Part shown: positions 27,560 through 34,034 of the stretch, in pieces
Numbering within the stretch: the stretch's first letter is position 1
Layout of the letters: every line of letters starts with the position of its first letter
Source: a candidate division FCPU426 bacterium
GTDB lineage: Bacteria > Oederibacteriota > Muellerivitia > Muellerivitales > Muellerivitaceae
Length of the DNA stretch: 34,034 nt
Direction of reading: 5' to 3'
Assembly (NCBI GenBank): GCA_030041545.1
Contig: JASHNQ010000113.1
Location: forward strand, 1 to 34,034
Position numbers and translations under genes: made by a program
The notes under the pieces: model-generated
Database searches by the model: none
The model's input: the letters and a program-made list of their open reading frames with translations, nothing else
What the model was told of the DNA's origin: nothing

Positions 27560-30061
27560 ATGAAGGCAGTCATCATGGCCGGCGGGTTCGGCACCCGCAT
27601 GCGGCCCCTCACCATCAACCTTCCCAAACCCATGATCCCCATGGTCAACCGGCCGATCATGGAAATCATCGTGGACCTCCTGAAAAAACACAAGCTGAAC
27701 GACCTGATCAGCGTGGTGTTTTACCAGCCCGAGCTCATTACCGAGTATTTCCATGACGGCGCGGATTTCGGCATCCAGATGATGTACAAGGCCGCGGAAA
27801 GCGACCTGGGAACGGCGGGATCGGTGAAGAACTGCCAGTCCTTGATCGAAAACGAGCGGTTCGTGGTCATCTCGGGGGACGTTTTGACCGATTTCGACCT
27901 GTCCGCCGCCGTCAAGTTTCACGAACAAAACAAGGCCCAAGCCACCATGATCCTGACCCGCGTGGAAAACCCCCTGGCGTTCGGGGTGGTCATCACGGGC
28001 AAGGACGGCAAGATCCAGCGCTTCCTGGAGAAGCCCACCTGGGGCGAGGTTTTCTCCGACACGGTCAATACGGGCATCTATATCCTGGAACCGGAAGTCC
28101 TGGACCTCATCCCGGAAAAGGCCGAGTACGACTTTTCCAAAAACCTCTTCCCCCACATGCTCAAGGAAGGCATGCCCCTTTACGGCTACGTCGCCCAGGG
28201 TTATTGGGCGGACATCGGCAACCTGGATCAATACCGCATCGCGCACCAGGACGTTTTCGCCGGGAAAGTCGAGGTGGCCATCCCCGGCGCCCGCCAAAAC
28301 AAGGTGGGCAAGGAAATCTGGGTGGGAAAGGGAACCCATATTGATCCTTCCGCCCAGCTTTCAGGGACTGTGATCCTGGGCGACAACTGCAACGTGGGCA
28401 AGAACGCCAAGATCACCAACTCCGTTTTGGGGGACGGCTGCCAGGTGGAGGAAGGGGCGACCCTCATCAACGCCACGCTTTGGCGCAACGTCTCCATCGG
28501 CGCGGAGGCCCAGGCCCGGGAATGCGTTATCGCCTCGGGTACCGACGTGCAGGAAAAAGCAAGCATCTTCGAGGGCGCCATCCTCTCGGACAACTGCACC
28601 ATCGGCAAGGAAGCGGTCGTCAAGGCGGGGGTCAAGGTCTGGCCCAACAAGGTGGTGGAGGACGGCGCCCAGCTTTCCACTTCCCTCGTTTGGGGGGACA
28701 AGTGGGCGCGGTCCATTTTCGGGCAGCACGGCGTGACCGGCATGACGGGCATCGACATCACGCCGGAATTCGCCAGCAAGCTGGGGGCGGCCTATGGGGC
28801 GTCGCTGCCCAAGGGTTCCACCATCCTGACCGCCCGCGACATCCACAAAACCAGCCGCATGATCAACCGGGCGCTCATTTCCGGCATCCTTTCCTCGGGC
28901 GTCAACGTGCACGACCTGCAGGAAATGCCCATTTCGGTGGCCCGTTACGCGGTGCCCAAGCTTTCCGACGCGGGCGGGCTGCATACCCGCAAAAGTCCCT
29001 TTGACAAGCAGTTCATCGACATCAAATTCTTCGACGGCCGGGGGCTGGCCCTTTCCTCCGGCAAGGAAAAGGGCATCGAAAATCTTTTTTACCGGGAGGA
29101 TTTCCGCCGCGCCACCATGGAGGAAACGGGCGAACTGGTCTTCCCCCACCGCATGATCGAGTTTTACCACCAGGGATTCCTGGACGCCCTGGACGTGAGG
29201 GCCATCGTGGATTACAAGCCCAAGATCGTCGTGGACTACGCCTTCTCGGCCGCGTCCCCCATTTTCCCCTGGCTGTTGGGCAAGATGGGATGCGATATCG
29301 TGGCATTGAACGCCTATATGGATGAAACCAAACTGACTAAAACCCAGGAGGAATTCCAGGCGTCCTTAAAGCAGCTTTCGGACATCGTCCCGACCTTGAA
29401 GGCCAACTTTGGGGTTTTGTTCGACTCCGGCGCGGAGAAAATCTTCGTGGTGGATGAGAAGGGGCACTTACTGGCAGGGACCGAGCTTTTGGCCCTCTTC
29501 TCCCTTTACACGTATCACCGGCAAAAAGGCGCCAAGACCGTGGTGCCCGTCAACAGTTCCCATATCCTGGACGACTTGGCCCGCGCCAACGGCGGCAAGG
29601 TCCTGCGCACTCGCATCAACTATTATTCCCTCATGGAAGCGGCGACGCAGAAGGACGTGGCTTTCGTGGGCGAATCCGACGGCGGGTTTATCTTCCCGTC
29701 CTTCGCGCCTTTCATGGACGCCATGATGTCCACCGCCAAGCTGATGGAGTTCATCGCCATAGAGGAAAAACCCATTTCCCATTACCTGGACCAGATCCCC
29801 AAGAAGATCCAGGTGAGCCAGAAGGTCCCTTGCTCCTGGGAAATGAAGGGAACGATCATGCGCCAATTGATCGAGGACACGGAAGGCGAGAAACGTGAAT
29901 TGATCGATGGCATCAAACTCACCCAAAACGGGTCCTCCATCATGATCCTTCCCGACGCGGACATGGCCTTGTTCCATGTCAGCGCCGAGGCCGAGAACGA
30001 GAAGAAGGCCCAGGAATTGGTGACGACCTACGTGGACAAAATCAAGAAGTGGCAGGGGTAA
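27560..30061 (+). CDS. Mannose-1-phosphate guanylyltransferase fused to a degenerate phosphohexomutase
   Basis: 833 residues. The N-terminal nucleotidyltransferase (MAGGFGTRMRPLT at 6-18, then LPKPMIPM) is intact and should make GDP-mannose or a related sugar nucleotide. Left-handed beta-helix hexapeptide repeats follow (about 255-375). The C-terminal phosphohexomutase fold (about 385-830) has lost its chemistry: the phosphoserine loop reads HTRKSPFDKQ (475-484) instead of TASHNP, the metal loop DSGAEK (622-627) instead of DGDADR, and the sugar loop GESDGG (704-709) instead of GEESG. This fusion type is known elsewhere; the domain is probably regulatory or structural here. Confidence 0.88.
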   Translation: MKAVIMAGGFGTRMRPLTINLPKPMIPMVNRPIMEIIVDLLKKHKLNDLISVVFYQPELITEYFHDGADFGIQMMYKAAESDLGTAGSVKNCQSLIENERFVVISGDVLTDFDLSAAVKFHEQNKAQATMILTRVENPLAFGVVITGKDGKIQRFLEKPTWGEVFSDTVNTGIYILEPEVLDLIPEKAEYDFSKNLFPHMLKEGMPLYGYVAQGYWADIGNLDQYRIAHQDVFAGKVEVAIPGARQNKVGKEIWVGKGTHIDPSAQLSGTVILGDNCNVGKNAKITNSVLGDGCQVEEGATLINATLWRNVSIGAEAQARECVIASGTDVQEKASIFEGAILSDNCTIGKEAVVKAGVKVWPNKVVEDGAQLSTSLVWGDKWARSIFGQHGVTGMTGIDITPEFASKLGAAYGASLPKGSTILTARDIHKTSRMINRALISGILSSGVNVHDLQEMPISVARYAVPKLSDAGGLHTRKSPFDKQFIDIKFFDGRGLALSSGKEKGIENLFYREDFRRATMEETGELVFPHRMIEFYHQGFLDALDVRAIVDYKPKIVVDYAFSAASPIFPWLLGKMGCDIVALNAYMDETKLTKTQEEFQASLKQLSDIVPTLKANFGVLFDSGAEKIFVVDEKGHLLAGTELLALFSLYTYHRQKGAKTVVPVNSSHILDDLARANGGKVLRTRINYYSLMEAATQKDVAFVGESDGGFIFPSFAPFMDAMMSTAKLMEFIAIEEKPISHYLDQIPKKIQVSQKVPCSWEMKGTIMRQLIEDTEGEKRELIDGIKLTQNGSSIMILPDADMALFHVSAEAENEKKAQELVTTYVDKIKKWQG

Positions 30062-30252
30062 ATTCGTTAGGTGTTAATTTGTTTAAGATGTTTTGTGTCA
30101 TAAAATTTTTTGCCTTATTCGAGGTGTAAAAAATTAAATTTTTGAAGGAGTTCGCCGTTAAGTAATTGGCGGATTTATTGGCTTGCAATTCCGAGCAAGA
30201 ATCCCTATAGTCCTTTGACATTTTCCCTTTTAAATTACTTCGGGTAACAACC

Positions 30253-30486
30253 ATGAAAAACATAATTACTTTTGATCAAACGGCTCAGGGGGAAGTCTTT
30301 GAAACTTTTGATTTGACTGTTGATGGAGATGGTTTTGTTGTAGAAAAAGAATCTAAACAGAGGATTTATTCTCCAGACGGAAATCCAATCGAAGCAAAGA
30401 AATTTGCTGGAGTTAAAAAAGGATCTTTTGTTTTTTTTAACTCTGACCTTCCTTCCCTCATCGAACTAGCCGACAAATTTAAATAA
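30253..30486 (+). CDS. Small AT-rich hypothetical protein 1
   Basis: 77 residues, strand-rich (MKNIITFDQTAQGEVFETFDLTVDG...; YSPDGNPIEAKKFAGVKKGSFVFF). No known domain. The weak ribosome site and AT-rich codons contrast with both flanking genes. It is followed after 2 bp by the next small frame. The gap 30062-30252 is AT-rich, with small hairpins (CGCC/GGCG; CTTGC/GCAAG) and an isolated TTGACA at 30215; nothing else seen. Confidence 0.5.
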   Translation: MKNIITFDQTAQGEVFETFDLTVDGDGFVVEKESKQRIYSPDGNPIEAKKFAGVKKGSFVFFNSDLPSLIELADKFK

Positions 30487-30488
30487 AA

Positions 30489-30683
30489 ATGGATTGGATC
30501 AAAAAGCTTAAAGGCCTTTTTGGATTTAAGATTGATTTAAGACATTTTATTACCATCAATAATAATCATATTCACATTACGAATACCCCTTCTGAGGATT
30601 CCCGGTATAAAAAAGCCGTTACCGGCGATAAGAACGTCAAACTCATCCTCAATACCGCAAAATTTTGTTTCGGCGAAAATTAA
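30489..30683 (+). CDS. Small AT-rich hypothetical protein 2
   Basis: 64 residues (MDWIKKLKGLFGFKIDLRHF...; INNNHIHITNTPSEDSR), with the start 2 bp after the previous stop, suggesting coupling. No recognised domain; basic N-terminal amphipathic helix. Confidence 0.45.
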   Translation: MDWIKKLKGLFGFKIDLRHFITINNNHIHITNTPSEDSRYKKAVTGDKNVKLILNTAKFCFGEN

Positions 30684-30708
30684 AGCCGATCAGTTGAAGA
30701 AAAAGATA

Positions 30709-30897
30709 ATGAACAAAATCGATTCCAATGAAAAGTATGGAATTAAATTTGTTTATGTTCATGGTATCGGAAGAGAAAATGTCAAGAAAGTTGTGAAAAT
30801 AGTTGAAGAGATTACGGTTGAAATTAAAAATTCGAAAGTAAATGTGAACGCGAGTGAAAATGCTATTAACGTTCGAATCTCATTCGAAAAAGATTAA
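30709..30897 (+). CDS. Small AT-rich hypothetical protein 3
   Basis: 62 residues from ATG 30709 (a TTG at 30694 would add five). Alternating helix/strand look (YGIKFVYVHGIGRENVKKVVKIVEEITVEIK, then KVNVNASENAINVRISFE), lysine-rich. No recognised family. Ends 16 bp before the phosphohexomutase GTG. Confidence 0.45.
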   Translation: MNKIDSNEKYGIKFVYVHGIGRENVKKVVKIVEEITVEIKNSKVNVNASENAINVRISFEKD

Positions 30898-30913
30898 GAA
30901 TTAGGAATCCCCC

Positions 30914-32338
30914 GTGGCAAAAATCACTTTCGGAACCTCGGGCTGGCGGGCTATTTTGGCGGAGGATTTCACTTTCGCCAACGTCAAGACCGCGGTGGCG
31001 GCCATCGCCCAGCACTTGCGGCAGACCGGCGAGGCCTCCAAGGGCGTGGTGGTAGCCGGGGATTACCGCTTCCTTTCCGAGGAGTTCATGAAGGCTACGG
31101 CCCAGGTTTTGGCGGGCCACGGTATCACTTCCTATATGTGCCCGGTGGGAACGCCCACCCCGGCGGTTTCCTACGAACTCATCCGACGGGGCGCCGCAGG
31201 ATCCATCAACTTCACGGCCAGCCACAATCCTCCCCAGTACCAGGGATTGAAATTCAACGGTTCGGACGGCGGGCCCGCCCCCGTCCAGGTCACCCTGTCC
31301 TTGGAATCCTTGGCCGAGAGCATCGCGTCCAAAGCCGGCGCGATTCCTGAACTCCCTTATGCCCAGGCCGAGGAAAAAGGACTGATCATCCCTATCGATC
31401 CCAAAGAGGAATATTTCAAACGAATCCGCCAAATCGTCCAGTTGGACGTGCTCCGGAAGGCCCGGATGAAAATCGTGGTGGACGTCATGCACGGCAATGG
31501 AGGCGGTTACCTGGACACGCTCTTGCAGGAGGCAGGCGTCCAATTGAAGGTTTTGCATAACCACCGCGATCCCCTTTTCGGCGGGCACCGCCCGGAGCCG
31601 GGCCCGGAGGAGCTCAAGGAAGCCGTCCAACTGGTGCGCACCTGGCCGGCCCACATGGGGCTGGCCAATGACGGGGATGCGGACCGTTTCGGAATCATTG
31701 ACGCGGACGGGTCCTACATCACTCCCAATGAGGTCCTGGCCATCCTTTTCGACCATCTCTTAAACACCCGCGATTGGAAGGGTTGCGCCGTCCGGACCGT
31801 GCCCACGACCCACCTGATGGATGCCATCGCCAAAGCCCATGACGTGCCCCTGAAGGAAACGCCGGTGGGATTCAAATACATCGCTGAAATCATGGCCAAG
31901 GAAGCCATTATCATCGGGGGCGAAGAATCGGGCGGTTTGACGGTTCATGGCCACGTTCCGGAGAAGGACGGTATCCTGGCCTGCCTTTTGATGGCGGAGG
32001 TGGTGGCCCTGGCGGGTAAAACTTTGAACGCAGTCCTGAAAGGCTTGTATCAACGGTATGGAGGTTTTTATACCGACCGGTTGAACCTCAAGTTGAAAGA
32101 CGGCCTTCAGGAGGTCATGACGACCAAATTGAAGGACACTCCACCCGCCGAGATCGCGGGCCAGAAGGTCGTTGAAATATCCCGGAAGGACGGCACCCAG
32201 TTCATCCTGGCCAGTGGAGAATGGCTGATGGTGAGGTTTTCCGGCACGGAGCCTCTCATGCGCTGCTATATGGAAGCCCGTTCCCCGGAAGGCCTGGAAC
32301 GTTTAAGGACCGCCGGTAAGGAACTCACCAACGTTTAA
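30914..32338 (+). CDS. Phosphoglucomutase/phosphomannomutase
   Basis: 474 residues, alpha-D-phosphohexomutase superfamily. Interconverts sugar 1- and 6-phosphates. All active motifs are intact: phosphoserine Ser103 in TASHNP, metal loop DGDADR (253-258), sugar loop GGEESGG (335-341) and C-terminal phosphate-binding RFSGTEPL. GTG start with TAGGAA upstream. Together with the fusion gene at 27560 it probably feeds nucleotide-sugar synthesis; it likely supplies the mutase step the fused domain has lost. Glucose or mannose preference cannot be told from sequence alone. Confidence 0.92.
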   Translation: MAKITFGTSGWRAILAEDFTFANVKTAVAAIAQHLRQTGEASKGVVVAGDYRFLSEEFMKATAQVLAGHGITSYMCPVGTPTPAVSYELIRRGAAGSINFTASHNPPQYQGLKFNGSDGGPAPVQVTLSLESLAESIASKAGAIPELPYAQAEEKGLIIPIDPKEEYFKRIRQIVQLDVLRKARMKIVVDVMHGNGGGYLDTLLQEAGVQLKVLHNHRDPLFGGHRPEPGPEELKEAVQLVRTWPAHMGLANDGDADRFGIIDADGSYITPNEVLAILFDHLLNTRDWKGCAVRTVPTTHLMDAIAKAHDVPLKETPVGFKYIAEIMAKEAIIIGGEESGGLTVHGHVPEKDGILACLLMAEVVALAGKTLNAVLKGLYQRYGGFYTDRLNLKLKDGLQEVMTTKLKDTPPAEIAGQKVVEISRKDGTQFILASGEWLMVRFSGTEPLMRCYMEARSPEGLERLRTAGKELTNV

Positions 32339-32342
32339 AAGC

Positions 32343-32384
32343 AGCCCTTCGGGAGCCTCAAGGCCCTGAGCTTGTCGAAGGGCT
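32343..32384. repeat. CTGAGCTTGTCGAAGG-type inverted repeat
   Basis: 9-bp perfect arms AGCCCTTCG (32343-32351) and CGAAGGGCT (32376-32384) right after the mutase stop. The inner CTGAGCTTGTCGAAGG is a very common dispersed motif, related to that in the element at 5063. May contribute to termination. Confidence 0.55.
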
Positions 32385-32467
32385 CACGGTTGACAGTCAA
32401 CAGTCGAAAAGATTTAAACATCCTTTCCCCAACCGCGTCCGTCAACGAACGTCATTTCCCAAACCCA

Positions 32468-32501
32468 CCCAAAAAGGCCGGGCAAAACCCGCCTTTTTGG
32501 G
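32468..32501. terminator. Probable bidirectional terminator
   Basis: Arms CCCAAAAAGGC (32468-32478) and GCCTTTTTGGG (32491-32501) with inner GGG/CCC and a CAAAA loop; one bulged base. The A run and T run on either side would let it act on both strands. Lies between the mutase and the cyclase gene. Confidence 0.8.
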
Positions 32502-32552
32502 ATAAACTAACCTCACATCTTTCGATTACCTCTTCAAAAGAGAAGTTTTTCC

Positions 32553-33599
32553 ATGCCTGAAACCTTCCCCGTGGTCAAAGAACTCCAATGGAAGCTCAAA
32601 AACATTGTCACTTTGTTGATCCTCTGGCTTGTCCTGGTGTTGGCGGCGGGCATCACGGCCGCCCAATTTTTCCCCGATTCCTCGGCGACGTATGTTTCCA
32701 TCGCGGCAGGGGCCGCCTTGCTTCTTTTCGCATGGTGGCTCATTCTTTCCTGGCGGATCCGAAACCATGCGGTCTTGGAACTGCAGGAATTGTTAGTCGC
32801 GAACCAAATGATCCCCTACCACTTCGTCAAGCTGAAGGGGTCCATGCCTTGGAGCATTTCGTCCAACCAGAAAAAGTTGCTGGCGGCCTGCGACACCGAA
32901 TGCAAGGCCCTGCGGGAAAAGGTAAAGACCGCCAACCAGACGCTGGAGAAATATGTCGGCACCTCGGTGACCGAGAAAGCCGCGAAAAAGGCGCTGCAGT
33001 CCGAACTGGGCGGCGAATCGCGGCGGGTTTACGTGCTGTTTTCCGACGTCAGGGGCTTCACTCACATGACCGAGCAATTGAAACCCGAAGAAACGGTCGA
33101 CATTCTCAACAAAATGTTCACCGCCATGGAGGAAGTCATCGCCCAAAACGGCGGGGACATTAACAAATACATCGGCGACGCGATCTTCGCCTATTTCCGG
33201 CGGCCCTACGGCAACGAGGGGGAGGCCGCGAAGACCGTCCTCCGAACGGCCATGCGTATGCAGGACCGCTTTGAGGCGTTAAACCGGAATTTCAGCGTGG
33301 CTTACAGCCAGGAGGTCAAGATCGGCCTGGGGATCGGCATCACGGCCGGGGAGGCCATCGTGGGCAACCTTGGCTCCGCCAACCGCATGGAATTCACCCT
33401 GATCGGGGATACCGTCAACATGGCCTCGAGGCTTTGCGGCGTAGCCAAGCACGGGCAAATCCTGGTGAACGAGGGAATGGCCCAGGCCGTCAAGGACACC
33501 TTCGAGCTGTCCGCGCTTCCGCCCATGCAGATCAAGGGCAAGTCCGAGATGCAGACCCCTTACGCGGTTTTGGGCGAAAGGCTGGGCATCGGTCGCTGA
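32553..33599 (+). CDS. Membrane-anchored class III adenylate/guanylate cyclase
   Basis: 348 residues. Two membrane helices (about 16-37 and 46-68), a short coiled linker (KVKTANQTLEKYVG), then a cyclase domain. Both metal aspartates are present (LFSDVRGFT, KYIGDAIFAYF), as are the substrate and transition-state residues in EFTLIGDTVNMASRL; Lys in NKYIGD and Asp in IGDT favour ATP, hence cAMP. Only one catalytic domain, so it should act as a homodimer. No sensor domain except the membrane part. Start ATG with a weak site (AGAAG). Confidence 0.9.
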   Translation: MPETFPVVKELQWKLKNIVTLLILWLVLVLAAGITAAQFFPDSSATYVSIAAGAALLLFAWWLILSWRIRNHAVLELQELLVANQMIPYHFVKLKGSMPWSISSNQKKLLAACDTECKALREKVKTANQTLEKYVGTSVTEKAAKKALQSELGGESRRVYVLFSDVRGFTHMTEQLKPEETVDILNKMFTAMEEVIAQNGGDINKYIGDAIFAYFRRPYGNEGEAAKTVLRTAMRMQDRFEALNRNFSVAYSQEVKIGLGIGITAGEAIVGNLGSANRMEFTLIGDTVNMASRLCGVAKHGQILVNEGMAQAVKDTFELSALPPMQIKGKSEMQTPYAVLGERLGIGR

Positions 33600-33609
33600 T
33601 GCGCCCTCA

Positions 33610-33669
33610 AGTTAGGAGTGAGGAGTTCGAAATTGGGAGTTTAAGGCCTTAAATTCCTGGCTCCTAACT
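33610..33669. repeat. TTAGGAG inverted repeat
   Basis: Perfect 9-bp arms AGTTAGGAG (33610-33618) and CTCCTAACT (33661-33669) in the 83-bp gap after the cyclase gene; a common dispersed motif. Confidence 0.5.
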
Positions 33670-33682
33670 GGAAAGGGCCGGT

Positions 33683-34034
33683 GTGAAATTGAAAAAAAGA
33701 CCCAAACCTAAGCCAGCGGTCCGGGGCCAATCCAACGTTGAAACGGCTTACCGCCATTTCGGGCTCCGGACCGATCCCTTCACCACCCTCGCGCTTCAAG
33801 GCCACGACCTGGATTATTTCGTGGGACGCGCGGCCCTGATCGATCGCCTTCTTTCCGCCATTTTTTCGGTTTCCAACATTGGCGTGGCCGGCGAGCCGGG
33901 CGTGGGCAAAAGCAGCCTTTTGCAGCTCCTGAAAACACGCATCCCCCGGGATTTCCACAGCGTCAGCATCGGGGTCCCGCTGGACGACGCCTCCTATTTC
34001 CTCTCGGAGCTGCTGCGGGAAATGCTGGTGGCCA
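33683..34034 (+). CDS. AAA ATPase (ExeA/TniB-like), 3' end outside window
   Basis: Starts at GTG 33683 (GGAAAGG upstream) and runs off the window end after about 117 codons. A basic N-terminus (KKRPKPKPAVRG) leads into YRHFGLRTDPFTTLALQ, and then YFVGRAALIDRLL, the typical opening of ExeA-type and TniB-type ATPases, and the Walker A motif GEPGVGKSS. The full length and function cannot be known from here; a role in secretion, transposition or signalling is possible. Confidence 0.75.
   Translation, partial: MKLKKRPKPKPAVRGQSNVETAYRHFGLRTDPFTTLALQGHDLDYFVGRAALIDRLLSAIFSVSNIGVAGEPGVGKSSLLQLLKTRIPRDFHSVSIGVPLDDASYFLSELLREMLVA

Overview
The window is about 34 kb of chromosome from a Gram-negative-type bacterium with GC-rich coding sequence. 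Signs of a double membrane are a full-length DsbD, HtpX, several Sec signal peptides and a signal-peptided AmtB. There is no rRNA, no tRNA I could recognise, and no phylum-specific marker, so I do not assign a phylum. Many dispersed repeats (CCCTCTCCC-type, CACCAAGG-type, TTGCGAGGA-type) and several degenerate enzymes would fit an uncultured candidate-phylum lineage, but that is only an impression.

Layout. 0-11 kb is mostly housekeeping: an alpha/beta hydrolase (cut by the window edge), HtpX protease, a TPR protein, an amtB-glnK ammonium module, a polysaccharide deacetylase, a LacI regulator with a probable operator, DsbD, a periplasmic coiled-coil protein, and an RluA-like pseudouridine synthase that has lost its catalytic core. 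11.4-20.4 kb is an accessory region. It holds hicAB, a 570-bp array of alternating 94/136-bp units built around odd-length palindromes with covarying arms, a frameshifted ORF6N gene with more such palindromes inside its coding sequence, an AT-rich pair (PH-like membrane protein and trypsin-like protease), a HI1419/HI1420-type toxin-antitoxin pair, a broken brnT with intact brnA, mobile mystery proteins A/B (HTH and Fic), and three copies of one gene start (two truncated at the same codon, one full length). Two small low-complexity proteins are transcribed divergently next to hppA.

20.4-34 kb is again mostly housekeeping: a K+-independent-type H+-pyrophosphatase, a rubredoxin-like protein, a NRAMP-family transporter with a Fur box, two small envelope proteins, an Mrp-DUF971 fusion, a GDP-mannose pyrophosphorylase fused to a degenerate phosphomutase, three AT-rich small ORFs, an intact phosphohexomutase, a membrane class III nucleotide cyclase, and the start of an AAA ATPase cut by the window edge.

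How the genes fit together. amtB-glnK is ammonium uptake and sensing, but the PII T-loop lacks the tyrosine that is uridylylated in enterobacteria. The nucleotidyltransferase fusion and the neighbouring phosphohexomutase suggest nucleotide-sugar supply, the mutase activity probably coming from the stand-alone enzyme. The accessory region looks like a recombination-prone island: toxin-antitoxin modules alternate with copies of one gene start, a GGGGCGCCC leader motif recurs at module edges, and a diverged copy of the hppA 3' end lies about 4.8 kb from the intact one. The most promising undescribed element is the palindrome array at 11976-12545, together with the same style of odd palindrome upstream of and inside the ORF6N gene.
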